From positions 248,001-312,000 of the forward strand of contig CAVXLJ010000011.1 in assembly GCA_963762605.1 (NCBI GenBank): a DNA stretch of 64,000 nucleotides. Direction: 5' to 3'. The DNA is from CAVSRC01 sp963762605. Lineage in GTDB: Bacteria > Pseudomonadota > Alphaproteobacteria > Rhizobiales > Kaistiaceae. A program made the position numbers and the translations under genes. Positions 14,901-23,220 of the stretch are shown here, piece by piece. The stretch's first letter is position 1. The number at the start of each line of letters is the position of its first letter. The notes below the pieces were generated by a model. That model worked only from the letters and a program-made list of their open reading frames with translations, was not told the origin of the DNA and ran no database searches.

Positions 14901-15099
14901 GACAGCAAGCGAACGCTGTTGCCGGTGGTTCGGCCACGCCGAAGCAAAGCCGGTTCGCCCGCCTGTCTAGTTAGCGCCGATCCGGCACCGCGGCGGCTGA
15001 TATCCGTTGAAATGCGACAAACTCACTTTGCAATGAACAATCCGCGCGGAGCGGCGTTGTCAGTGCGAGCGGCGAAGCGGAGTTTCCGCGGCACCGGGT

Positions 15100-16143
15100 G
15101 TGAAGAGGGTCATGATCGAAGGAGCCGGAGCGCCTCCTGCCGGCGGACATCGTCGGTCGCGCCTTTCCTGGCGGCGGCCAGCGGTACTGTTGCGCTTCGC
15201 GGTTTTCGCGCCGGTATTGCCTCTGGCAGGCTGCTCCTACAATGGCATCAGCGGCATCAGCTTTCTCGTGCCGCAGGGGACCGTGGCGGCGCAGCAGCGC
15301 GGCTATTTCATCGACATCCTTCTGGTCCTTCTCATCGTCGTGCTACCGGTCATCCTGCTGACGCCGGTGCTGGCGTGGCGCTACCGGTATCGCAACCGCG
15401 CGAGCACGTACAAACCTGACTGGTCGTTTTCCTGGCCGCTGGAGATCCTCGCCTGGGGCGTGCCGGTCGGTGTCGTGATCGTCATGGCCATATGGCTCTG
15501 GCGCGGCACGCACGACCTCGACCCCTATGCGCCGCTGCCGGGGAAGCCCCTGCCCGTCTCCGTCGTCGGCTACGACTGGAAATGGCTGTTCATCTATCCA
15601 ACGCTCGGCATCGCCAGCATTGGCCAGCTTCCCTTCCCGGCCGACCAGCCGGTGGCGATGAAGTTAACGACCTATACGGTGATGCAGTCCTTCTTCATTC
15701 CGTCGCTCGGCAGTCAGATCTATGCCATGGCCGGCATGGTGACGCGCCTGCACCTCAAGGCGCAGTCCACCGGCAGCTTCCTGGGCGAAAACACCCAGTA
15801 CAACGGCGAGGGCTTCCAGCAGCAGCGCTTCACCGCCGTTGCCATGTCGCCCGGCGACTTCAAGGCGTGGGTCCAGCGGGTGCGCGCGATCGGCATCCCG
15901 ATGACGCCGGTGGTCTACGGCATCATCAGCAAGCGCAGCGCGTTCGCCGCAATGCGCCGGGCCTTGCACGCCGACGGCATGCCCGACGGCGCCGTCTATT
16001 TTCGCCAGGTGAATCCTGCGCTGTTTGACAACATCGTCGCCTCGTTTCACGGCGGTCCGCGGGACCCAGCCGAACTCGTCGCCGGCAAGACCACGAACAC
16101 ATCGCGGGCATTCGTCGGCGCCAGCGCCGCCGGGCCGGACTGA
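15100..16143 (+). CDS. cyoA: cytochrome bo3-type quinol oxidase subunit II
   Basis: A 347-residue lipoprotein-type subunit II. The N terminus has a long basic leader and the lipobox PLAGCS near residue 46, then two membrane helices (IDILLVLLIVVLPVILLTPVLAW and LEILAWGVPVGVVIVMAIWLW) and a periplasmic cupredoxin-like domain. The CuA ligand loop of cytochrome c oxidases (CxxxCxxxH) is absent, so electrons come from quinol. It opens a four-gene cyo operon and is followed five bases later by cyoB. The exact start is uncertain because another GTG/ATG is available at the 5' end. Confidence 0.93.
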   Translation: MKRVMIEGAGAPPAGGHRRSRLSWRRPAVLLRFAVFAPVLPLAGCSYNGISGISFLVPQGTVAAQQRGYFIDILLVLLIVVLPVILLTPVLAWRYRYRNRASTYKPDWSFSWPLEILAWGVPVGVVIVMAIWLWRGTHDLDPYAPLPGKPLPVSVVGYDWKWLFIYPTLGIASIGQLPFPADQPVAMKLTTYTVMQSFFIPSLGSQIYAMAGMVTRLHLKAQSTGSFLGENTQYNGEGFQQQRFTAVAMSPGDFKAWVQRVRAIGIPMTPVVYGIISKRSAFAAMRRALHADGMPDGAVYFRQVNPALFDNIVASFHGGPRDPAELVAGKTTNTSRAFVGASAAGPD

Positions 16144-16148
16144 CCGTC

Positions 16149-18251
16149 ATGTCGCTGTCCCACATCATCTTCGGCAGGCTCAGCCTCCAGGCCCTGCCCT
16201 TCTGGGGCGCGATCGAGCACCCGACGGTGAGCAACATCGTCAACGCCAGCATCGCCACCTTCGCCGCCGCGTTGGTGCTAATCGGCGCCGCCGTCACGGC
16301 GCTGCTCATCGCCCGGCACGGCAAGTGGAAGGGCCTGTGGTCGGGGTGGCTGACCAGTGTCGATCACAAGCGCATCGGCATCATGTACGTCGCGCTGGCC
16401 TTCGTCATGCTGGCACGGGCGCTGGTCGAAGCGTTCTTCATGCGCAGTCAGCAGGCCTTCGGGCTCGGCGGCGGCTTTCTCTCCGCCGACCACTTCGGTC
16501 AGTTCTTCACCACCCACGGCTCGATCATGATCTTCTTCATGGCGATGCCGTTTCTCACCGGCATCATCAACTACGTCATGCCGCTGCAGATCGGGGCGCG
16601 CGACGTGTCGTTTCCGGTGATGAACTCGATCAGCCTCGGCCTGACCGCGGCGGGCGCCGCGATCGTCATGATCTCGCTGGTCGTCGGCGAATTCTCGACC
16701 GGCGGCTGGAGCGGCTATCCGCCCTATACGGAGACCGCCTTCAACCCCGGAGTTGGTCCCGACTACTGGATATGGGCGGTGACCCTCTCATCGCTCGGCT
16801 CGACGATGACCGGCATCAATTTCGCCGTCACCATCTACAAGAAGCGGGCACCCGGCATGCGCTTCTTCCGCATGCCCCTGTTCACCTGGACGGCGCTGTG
16901 CACGAGCATTCTGATGATCTTCGCAATGCCGCCGCTGACCGTCGCCACGATCCTGCTGGCGCTTGACCGCTACCTCGGCTTCCACTCGTTCACCAACGCC
17001 CTTGGCGGCAACATGATGAACTTCGTCAACCTGTTCTGGCTGTTCGGCCACCCCGAGGTCTACATCCTCATCCTGCCCGCCTTCGGGGTCTATTCCGAGG
17101 TGTTCTCGACGTTCTCCGGCAAGACGCTCTACGGCTACCACTCGCTCGTGATCGCCACCATGTCGATCGCGGTGCTCTCCTTCACGGTGTGGGTCCACCA
17201 CTACTTCACGATGGGGCAGAGCGCCGGCATCAACGCCGCCTTCGGCATCGCCACCATGCTCATCGGCATTCCCACCGGCGTGAAGATCTACGACTGGATG
17301 CTGACCATGTATCGCGGGCGGGTCCGCTTCAAGACGCCGCTCATCTATGCGCTGGCCTTCCTGATGCTGTTCGTCATCGGCGGCATGTCGGGCATCGTGC
17401 TGGCCAACCCGATGCTCGACTATCAGGTCCACAACAGCCTGTTCCTGGTGGCGCACTTCCACAACATGCTGGTTCCCGGCCTGCTCTTCGGCATGGTAGC
17501 CGCGTATCACATGTGGTTCCCCAAGGCCTTCGGCTTCCGCCTCGACGAGCGCTGGGGCGTGATCGCCGCCGGACTGTGGATCGCCGGATTCATCCTCGCC
17601 TTTTTTCCGCTCTACGCTCTCGGGTTGCTCGGCTTCCCGCGGCGGACGGTGGCCTATTTCGACCCGGTCTACGTGCCCTACATGGCGGTGGCCCTCGTCG
17701 GAGCCGTATGCGTGATCGGCGCACTGGCGAGCTTGATGGTCCAGCTGGTCGTGTCGATCCGCCGGCGGGAGGAGCTACGCGTCCCGGCCGGCGATCCGTG
17801 GGACGGCCGCAGCCTCGAATGGGCGACGCCGGCACCGCCGCCCGAATACAATTTCCCGGTGATCCCGGAGGTGACGGCGCGCGACGCCTTCACGGTCGCC
17901 AAGAGCCGCGGCGTCGCCTATCAGCAGCCAACGGAATACGCCGACATCGTCCTGCCGAAGAACAGCGCCATGGGCATGGTGCTGTGCGTCGCCGGCGGCA
18001 TCCTCGCTTTCGCTCTGGTGTGGCACATCTGGTGGATGGCCTGTCTGGGGGCACTCGTCAACATCGCGGCATTGATCGCGCGCGGCTTCGTGCGCGACTA
18101 CGAGAAGGTGATCCCGGCGGTGGAAGTCGAGCGTCAACACACCCGCTGGCTCCGCCTGGTGGCCGATACGCCCCCCGTCACACGTCTGGACGAGACCGAA
18201 GAGACCAACCGCGGCGTCGCGGCGCCGCCGCTGCAGGAGGCTGCCGAATGA
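16149..18251 (+). CDS. cyoB: cytochrome bo3-type quinol oxidase subunit I
   Basis: A 700-residue haem-copper oxidase subunit I, the catalytic and proton-pumping subunit. Haem and copper ligands are visible: His in TTHGSIMIFF, the CuB/cross-link motif WLFGHPEVYILILPAFG, the HH pair in VWVHHYFT, and both haem histidines in VAHFHNMLVPG. The length and extra terminal helices match CyoB of quinol oxidases rather than CtaD. Its stop overlaps the start of cyoC (ATGA). Confidence 0.96.
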   Translation: MSLSHIIFGRLSLQALPFWGAIEHPTVSNIVNASIATFAAALVLIGAAVTALLIARHGKWKGLWSGWLTSVDHKRIGIMYVALAFVMLARALVEAFFMRSQQAFGLGGGFLSADHFGQFFTTHGSIMIFFMAMPFLTGIINYVMPLQIGARDVSFPVMNSISLGLTAAGAAIVMISLVVGEFSTGGWSGYPPYTETAFNPGVGPDYWIWAVTLSSLGSTMTGINFAVTIYKKRAPGMRFFRMPLFTWTALCTSILMIFAMPPLTVATILLALDRYLGFHSFTNALGGNMMNFVNLFWLFGHPEVYILILPAFGVYSEVFSTFSGKTLYGYHSLVIATMSIAVLSFTVWVHHYFTMGQSAGINAAFGIATMLIGIPTGVKIYDWMLTMYRGRVRFKTPLIYALAFLMLFVIGGMSGIVLANPMLDYQVHNSLFLVAHFHNMLVPGLLFGMVAAYHMWFPKAFGFRLDERWGVIAAGLWIAGFILAFFPLYALGLLGFPRRTVAYFDPVYVPYMAVALVGAVCVIGALASLMVQLVVSIRRREELRVPAGDPWDGRSLEWATPAPPPEYNFPVIPEVTARDAFTVAKSRGVAYQQPTEYADIVLPKNSAMGMVLCVAGGILAFALVWHIWWMACLGALVNIAALIARGFVRDYEKVIPAVEVERQHTRWLRLVADTPPVTRLDETEETNRGVAAPPLQEAAE

Positions 18252-18892
18252 GCGTCCGCGATGTCGCACCGATGGCCAGGAACGTCCGCTACCCCGGCAT
18301 CAATCTCGGGGCGGCTCACCCCGACATGGACGAGCGCGGCGAGGAGCTCATCTTCGGGTTCTGGGTCTTCATGATGAGCGACGCCGTGGTCTTCGGACTG
18401 CTGTTCGGCGTTTACGCCACCATGCTCCGCGCCGAAGCGGGCGGTCCCGGCCCGCACCAGCTCTATGACATCGGGAGCGCGTTCATCGAGACCATGTTGC
18501 TGCTCACGAGCAGCTTCACCTTCGGCTTCGCCTCGCTGTCGCTCAAGCACAGCCGGTCGCGGCTGCCGTTGGTCTTCTGGCTCGCAGTGACCATGGCCCT
18601 CGGACTCGCCTTCCTCGGCTTCGAGATTCACGATTTCCTGTCGATGTTCGCCAAGGGCGGCGGACCGACGCGCAGCGGCTTCACCTCGGCCTTCTTCTCG
18701 CTGGTTCCGCTGCACGGGCTGCACGTGACCGCCGGCATCGTCTGGATGCTCGCCATGATCGCCCAGCTTGCCGTCTACGGGATCGACCGGGAGGTGAAAT
18801 ACGGCCTGTTGCGGCTCGGCCTGTTCTGGCATTTCCTCGACATCGTCTGGGTCGCGATCTTCACCGTCGTCTATCTCGGAGGACTGTCATGA
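18248..18892 (+). CDS. cyoC: cytochrome bo3-type quinol oxidase subunit III
   Basis: A 214-residue, five-helix subunit III: MDERGEELIFGFWVFMMSDAVVFGLLFGVYATM, an ETMLLLTSSFTFGFASLSL helix, GFEIHDF and the final FWHFLDIVWVAIFTVVYL helix, all typical of CyoC. The ATG at 18248 overlaps the cyoB stop by four bases, and the gene overlaps cyoD by four, so the subunits are translationally coupled. Confidence 0.95.
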   Translation: MSVRDVAPMARNVRYPGINLGAAHPDMDERGEELIFGFWVFMMSDAVVFGLLFGVYATMLRAEAGGPGPHQLYDIGSAFIETMLLLTSSFTFGFASLSLKHSRSRLPLVFWLAVTMALGLAFLGFEIHDFLSMFAKGGGPTRSGFTSAFFSLVPLHGLHVTAGIVWMLAMIAQLAVYGIDREVKYGLLRLGLFWHFLDIVWVAIFTVVYLGGLS

Positions 18893-19329
18893 GCGACAGG
18901 CAGGGCTCGGCTGGGCTATCCGGCCAACCGGCTCTTTTGCGGCTCGGCGGGGCGCTGCTCCTCGGCAAGGCTTGGTTCAGCCACGGTCTTGCCGGCGAAG
19001 GGACCTCGCGGCCTCCCGAAGGCGAGGATCGCGCTGAGTTCGTACGTGAACTCTCATCGTATATCGCCGGTTTCGTCCTCGCCGTGCTGCTGACCGGCGC
19101 CGCCTTCGGCCTGGTCTACTGGTCCGCGCTGCCGCATGCCTGGCTGATGATTGCCGTCGGTGCCTTCGCCCTGATCCAGATCGCCGTTCACTTCCGCTTC
19201 TTTTTGCACATCGATTTGTCGCAGCAGAAACGGGAAGACCTGCAGCTCATCCTGTTCTCCGCCCTCATTCTGGCGATCATGGTCGGCGGAACGATCTGGA
19301 TCCTGGGCGATCTGGCATCACGCATGTAG
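18889..19329 (+). CDS. cyoD: cytochrome bo3-type quinol oxidase subunit IV
   Basis: A 146-residue CyoD. Three membrane helices are present (YIAGFVLAVLLTGAAFGLVYW, AWLMIAVGAFALIQIAVHFRFFLHI, LILFSALILAIMVGGTIWIL); the HFRFFLHIDLS segment is diagnostic of the family. The N-terminal 55 residues are longer than usual and carry no known motif. It closes the cyo operon; a hairpin follows at 19416-19449. Confidence 0.93.
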   Translation: MSDRQGSAGLSGQPALLRLGGALLLGKAWFSHGLAGEGTSRPPEGEDRAEFVRELSSYIAGFVLAVLLTGAAFGLVYWSALPHAWLMIAVGAFALIQIAVHFRFFLHIDLSQQKREDLQLILFSALILAIMVGGTIWILGDLASRM

Positions 19330-19415
19330 CGCGCACGCGCGGCCACAAGTAATCGCCGGAGGCCGCCTGCCGCGTCCTCCCGCGCGCAACTGACGCTGAG
19401 AGGTGAGAACATGCA

Positions 19416-19449
19416 TTGCCCGCCGGAGGCAATCGGCCCCGGCGGGCAA
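19416..19449. terminator. hairpin between convergent cyoD and PRC-barrel gene
   Basis: Perfect 11-base stem TTGCCCGCCGG (19416-19426) / CCGGCGGGCAA (19439-19449) with a 12-base loop between two convergent genes. No U tract on either side, so it may be a bidirectional terminator of the hairpin-only type. Confidence 0.5.
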
Positions 19450-19481
19450 CAGCGCTCCATGCTCCATCGTGAGCTGCCCGA

Positions 19482-20117
19482 TTACGAATTCGTATTCGGG
19501 TTCGAGGGGGCGGGGGCCGGAGACGGTGCCGGAGCCGGTGCAAGCCCACCGCCTGCCGGCGGCTGCATCTGCTGCTGCTCCTTGGCCTTGAGGTCGGCCA
19601 GAGTCGTGAAGGCTGGCGCGTGGTCGATCTCGTCCTTGCTGGCGTTGAGGACCAGCTTCAGCTTGCCGTTCGCGTCGGTTGTCCGGTTGATGGACTCAAT
19701 CGACACGGCGACGTTCTTCTGGCCAATACCGAGGAAGCCGCCAACGCCGATGACGACGGCGACCATCTTGCCGTCCTTGTCGAGCACGATGTCGTTCACC
19801 GAACCAAGATTGTTGCCCGAGGCGTCATAAACGGTCTGGCTCATGAGGTTCGATGCCAGCATCTGACCGTCTTGCTGCTGGTTGAGGAACTTGGCGGTCG
19901 CCGCTACCTGCTTGTTGGTGTCGCTCGGGGCGGCAGCCTGATTGTTGCCTGCGGGTGCCGGCGTGCCGGCCGCAGGCTGCGCCGGCTGGGGCGCTTTCTT
20001 CGGCAGGGGCTGGGCGGTGGTCGCCGAGTTGGAAGGCTGGGCGCCGCTCTGAGCCATGGCGGGCACTGCGGCGAGCAGGGCAACAACAGCTGACGCGGTC
20101 ACGAGTGTCTTCAACAT
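19482..20117 (-). CDS. secreted PRC-barrel domain protein
   Basis: A 211-residue exported protein. Residues 1-22 form a signal peptide ending AMAQ; then a low-complexity Ala/Pro/Gln linker; then a PRC-barrel domain (about 85-175: LASNLMSQTVYDASGNNLGSVNDIVLDKDGKMVAVVIGVGGFLGIGQKNVAV) and a Pro/Ala-rich tail. PRC-barrel proteins of this kind are common stress-related periplasmic proteins in Hyphomicrobiales. The ATG at 20117 follows AAGGAG. A near-match EcfG site lies 42 bases upstream. Confidence 0.85.
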   Translation of the reverse strand: MLKTLVTASAVVALLAAVPAMAQSGAQPSNSATTAQPLPKKAPQPAQPAAGTPAPAGNNQAAAPSDTNKQVAATAKFLNQQQDGQMLASNLMSQTVYDASGNNLGSVNDIVLDKDGKMVAVVIGVGGFLGIGQKNVAVSIESINRTTDANGKLKLVLNASKDEIDHAPAFTTLADLKAKEQQQMQPPAGGGLAPAPAPSPAPAPSNPNTNS

Positions 20118-20158
20118 GACACGCTCCTTTCTCAATCGTGCCCCCTTCCGATGTGTGT

Positions 20159-20184
20159 AACCCACAAGCCCGACCGCGGGTTCC
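20159..20184 (-). promoter_or_regulatory. near-consensus EcfG promoter for the PRC-barrel gene
   Basis: On the minus strand GGAAC, 17 bases, then GGTT; the consensus is GGAAC-N16/17-CGTT, so one base differs. Position and orientation fit the PRC-barrel gene starting at 20117. Confidence 0.45.
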
Positions 20185-20352
20185 ATGCGGCTATCTCATT
20201 GAACGGACGCCGCTTTGCGCGGGGTTGCCTTGATTTCGTCACACGGTGCGGCGCATTGACTGGCGGGAGTTCGCATGGCGCGCGGAATATGCTAGCTCTG
20301 CGCCAAGGCAACGAGCGGGTCCCAGGGCGGGTAATCCTTGGAAAGACGCACC

Positions 20353-21093
20353 ATGACAGGCAGGGTGAACGCCGCCCTCGCGACCGTCGTGCTGGCGCTT
20401 GCGTGCTGGACGACAATTCTTCCCGCGCGCGCCGCGGAATACCGCCAGATCGTCCTCGACGGACACACGATGAAGTGGGGGACGCCGGTGGCCGGCGGTG
20501 GCGCGGTGGTCACCTACGCCGTTGTTGGCAATGAACTCTCCTTCGCCAACGCCCGCAATTGCCCGGTCATCGATCCGCTCGACCATCTGCTTGCCGCGAA
20601 CAACATCGCCCCAGGGACGTTCGATCGTGAGCTGGCCGCCGCCTTCACCGCCTGGTCGAACGTCGCCGACATTCAATTCCGCAAGGTAGAGGCACCTGAT
20701 GCCGATATCCTGATCGGCGCAGAGGCAACGCCGGTGGGACGGGCCTTCACGAATGTCGAATTTGGTGACCCGGGACCATCGACAGAGCGTGTGAGCCTCA
20801 CGCGCTCCGTTATCTGCCTGAACCCCGAGCAAAAATGGAAGATCGGATTCGACGGCAATCTCGGCGTCTACGACATTCGCTACGCGCTGACGCACGAGAT
20901 TGGCCACGCCATCGGGCTCGATCACCCCGGGCAGACCGGTGAGCTGATGGATTTCCGCTACCGCGAGGATTTCCGCATCCCACAGCTCGGCGACATTGCC
21001 GGGGCGACGTTCCTTTACGGGCCGGGCCCCACGTTGACGGCGACAAGCCCCGGCATTGTCCGCAAGGTCAACCAGACGATCACGCCGAACTGA
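20353..21093 (+). CDS. secreted matrixin-like zinc metalloprotease
   Basis: A 246-residue exported protein with a signal peptide (cleavage near ARAAEY, residue 27). The catalytic zinc site is complete: HEIGHAIGLDHPG (HExxHxxGxxH) near residue 180, followed by a Met-turn in GELMDFRYRED, as in metzincins of the matrixin/M10 type. The N-terminal KWGTP...VTYAV and AFTAWSNVADIQFRKV segments match the M10 fold. The ATG at 20353, with GGAAAG seven bases upstream, is chosen over a TTG at 20338. It is divergent from the PRC-barrel gene. The substrate is unknown. Confidence 0.87.
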   Translation: MTGRVNAALATVVLALACWTTILPARAAEYRQIVLDGHTMKWGTPVAGGGAVVTYAVVGNELSFANARNCPVIDPLDHLLAANNIAPGTFDRELAAAFTAWSNVADIQFRKVEAPDADILIGAEATPVGRAFTNVEFGDPGPSTERVSLTRSVICLNPEQKWKIGFDGNLGVYDIRYALTHEIGHAIGLDHPGQTGELMDFRYREDFRIPQLGDIAGATFLYGPGPTLTATSPGIVRKVNQTITPN

Positions 21094-21135
21094 CCGTGCT
21101 GCTCGTCCACGCGGGATTCGGTGCCTCGGCGCTGG

Positions 21136-22296
21136 CTACTCGGCCGGAGGCGAAGAATATCCGTCCTCGTCTTTCGCAACGATCGCGACGGGCTCGCCGG
21201 ACAGGAAAACGCCCACCCTGCTCAGGCTCGGGAACTGGTCGCAGAACACTTTGAAGACGACCAGCAGCGGCACACCGATGATCGTGCCGACGATGCCCCA
21301 CATCCACGTCGTCAGCGAGAGCATCGTCAGGATCGCGATTGGCGACAGCGATAGCCGCCTGCCGAGGATCGTCGGCGTGATGAAGGCGCCCTCCAAGATC
21401 TGCAGGGCGAGGTAGACCAACGGTGGCGTTGCCGCGGCGGCCAGGCTGTCGAAGGTAGCCAACGATGTCGCCGCCACCAGGCTGATGCCGACCGTTGCGC
21501 CCGCATAAGGGATGAAATTGAGCAGGCCCGCAGCCGCGCCCCAGACGACCGCGTTGCCGACTCCGAGGGCAGCCATGGCGCTGCCGACGAGGAAACCCAA
21601 CCCGGCGTTGATGGCTGTCACGGTGACCAGGTAACGCGAGACGTCGCTTTCGATCTCGTGCAGGACGCGCAGCGACCGTTTTTTCTCGCTGAGTTCAGGC
21701 AGGACCGCGACCAGCTTGCGGCGCAGCGATTCCAGTGCGGCGAGCAGAAACACGGCGAGCAGCAAGGTTGCGGCGATGGTTGTGCCGAAGTCCGCCAGCG
21801 TACCGAGAAGCCAGCGGACAAAGGCGCCGTCGGCGACGACGACCGGCGTCGGCGCAGCCGAAGTGCCGTCAGAGCCATTCAGCATGTTCTGCAGATCGCG
21901 CCCGGCATGGTTCAGTGTGGCTAAGGGGCGTCTGAGAAAGCCGAGCCGCTCACGGACTGTGTTGACCGTTTCCGGCATCTGCGCCGCCATCTCCGAGACA
22001 GGTTCGGAAAGAAAGGCCGAAGCCGTCGTCACCACTCCACCGACGGCGCCCACCAACAGAATTGCCGAGACGGCTGTCGGTATGCCGAAGTGCGCCAGCC
22101 GGCGAACCAGTGGCGCCAGGGTCAGCGTCAACAAACAGGCCAGCACCAGCGGCAGCACGAAGCCGCGCGCATAGTAGAGCGCACCGAGAAACAGGATCAG
22201 GAAGGTGCCGACGAAGCTAACCTGCACCGATGCCGGGAAGACGTACTTGACGGAGACAACGCGGCTTGTTCCATCGCCTGACGCGGATGTTTTCAT
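21136..22296 (-). CDS. AI-2E transporter (PerM) family membrane protein
   Basis: A 386-residue polytopic protein with the AI-2E/PerM arrangement: two to three N-terminal helices (FVGTFLILFLGALYYARGFVLPLVLACLLTLTLAPLVRRL), a long cytoplasmic or amphipathic middle, and C-terminal helices including LLNFIPYAGATVGI, EGAFITPTILGRRLSLSPIAI and WMWGIVGTIIGVPLLVVFKV, all family hallmarks. The transported substrate is unknown; family members include TqsA-like exporters and Na+/H+ antiporters. It follows the holin-like gene by nine bases and so belongs to the DUF883-holin-PerM operon. Confidence 0.9.
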   Translation of the reverse strand: MKTSASGDGTSRVVSVKYVFPASVQVSFVGTFLILFLGALYYARGFVLPLVLACLLTLTLAPLVRRLAHFGIPTAVSAILLVGAVGGVVTTASAFLSEPVSEMAAQMPETVNTVRERLGFLRRPLATLNHAGRDLQNMLNGSDGTSAAPTPVVVADGAFVRWLLGTLADFGTTIAATLLLAVFLLAALESLRRKLVAVLPELSEKKRSLRVLHEIESDVSRYLVTVTAINAGLGFLVGSAMAALGVGNAVVWGAAAGLLNFIPYAGATVGISLVAATSLATFDSLAAAATPPLVYLALQILEGAFITPTILGRRLSLSPIAILTMLSLTTWMWGIVGTIIGVPLLVVFKVFCDQFPSLSRVGVFLSGEPVAIVAKDEDGYSSPPAE

Positions 22297-22305
22297 GATG
22301 CCGGC

Positions 22306-22695
22306 TTAGTGCCGTTCGGCCCGGCGGCCGAGCAGGTAGCCGATGACCGCAAACGCCGCGATCGATCCGAATGCCACCTGGTCGGATCGTTCGCTTTCGC
22401 TGAACAACGGCCGACGCATGGCGCGCCGGTGCCTCTGTCTACGCACCATCACGACGATCTGTACGACGAGCGCCAGCACGAGAAATCCAGCCGCCACCAC
22501 CAGGAAACCCGCGGCGGCTCCGAGTTGGTCGGAGAGCCAGATCGTCAGTGCTGTCACACCGAATCCGGCCGCCGCCACCAGGAGCAGCATCAGCACCGAT
22601 ACGAGCAGCGCCTGAACGCCGGCGTAGCGGGCAAGAGCTTCCACATGGCTCTTCAGCCGCGCCGCGCCGAGCGCCGATATCAGGCTTCCCAGCAT
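22306..22695 (-). CDS. holin-superfamily III-like membrane protein
   Basis: A 129-residue protein with two membrane helices (ALLVSVLMLLLVAAAGFGVTALTIWL and AAGFLVVAAGFLVLALVVQIVVMV) and a further short one near the end (AFAVIGYLLG). It resembles the phage_holin_3_6 / Actinobacterial holin-X family, which on chromosomes usually sits beside DUF883 genes and is a stress-induced envelope protein rather than a lysis protein. The start at 22695 lies four bases after the DUF883 stop. Confidence 0.75.
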   Translation of the reverse strand: MLGSLISALGAARLKSHVEALARYAGVQALLVSVLMLLLVAAAGFGVTALTIWLSDQLGAAAGFLVVAAGFLVLALVVQIVVMVRRQRHRRAMRRPLFSESERSDQVAFGSIAAFAVIGYLLGRRAERH

Positions 22696-22699
22696 CGAC

Positions 22700-23038
22700 C
22701 TATCGATGCTGGACGATGCCGGCGACGAAGCCAACGCACAGCGCCGTGGCCACGGCCATGAACGGATAGCGCTTGATCTCGCCCGACAGAAGCGACGCGA
22801 GGTCGCCGGCGGCCTCCCCGGCTGCCCGGCCGGAATCCGCCTTGAGCTTCGCCGCATCGGAAACGAAATCGCGGCCGGCGCTGGCCGCCTCTTTCAGTCC
22901 TTCGTCGATGCCGTTCTTCGCCGCGCTCCTTGCATCGGAAGCCCTCGACGCCATGTGGCTGATGCTTTCGGCAAGCGCCGCGATATCGGTGCGCAGGGCC
23001 TGGATATCCTCTTCAAGGTTCTTGGTCGCTGTTGCCAT
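22700..23038 (-). CDS. DUF883 (ElaB/YqjD) family protein
   Basis: A 112-residue protein: a long amphipathic helical part (NLEEDIQALRTDIAALAESI... AKLKADSGRAAGEAAGDLASLL) and a C-terminal membrane helix (YPFMAVATALCVGFVAGIV), the layout of ElaB/YqjD ribosome- and membrane-associated stress proteins. It is the first gene of a three-gene operon under a perfect EcfG-type promoter at 23119-23144. Confidence 0.88.
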   Translation of the reverse strand: MATATKNLEEDIQALRTDIAALAESISHMASRASDARSAAKNGIDEGLKEAASAGRDFVSDAAKLKADSGRAAGEAAGDLASLLSGEIKRYPFMAVATALCVGFVAGIVQHR

Positions 23039-23118
23039 TCTTCGACTCCCTTGCCTTTCTTGACCTGGTACCGGTACGTCGCGATGGAACTTTCGGTGCC
23101 CGGCCGGCTTCTAGAAAA

Positions 23119-23144
23119 AACGCCTGTGCAGCGCCGTTTGTTCC
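23119..23144 (-). promoter_or_regulatory. EcfG-type promoter for DUF883-holin-PerM operon
   Basis: Minus strand reads GGAAC, 17 bases, CGTT, an exact match to the general stress sigma factor consensus, 80 bases before the DUF883 start. Confidence 0.78.
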
Positions 23145-23220
23145 CATAAGCTGCACGAGCACAGGTTCGCATCGCCACACATGTTGCCCAATCTGCTGAC
23201 GGAAGCAGGGTTCAGAACAA

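Noticed and set aside
22306..22857. Holin-like gene as evidence for a prophage at 22 kb
   Set aside because: It is in an operon with DUF883 and PerM under an EcfG promoter; chromosomal holin-X-like proteins are ordinary stress genes.
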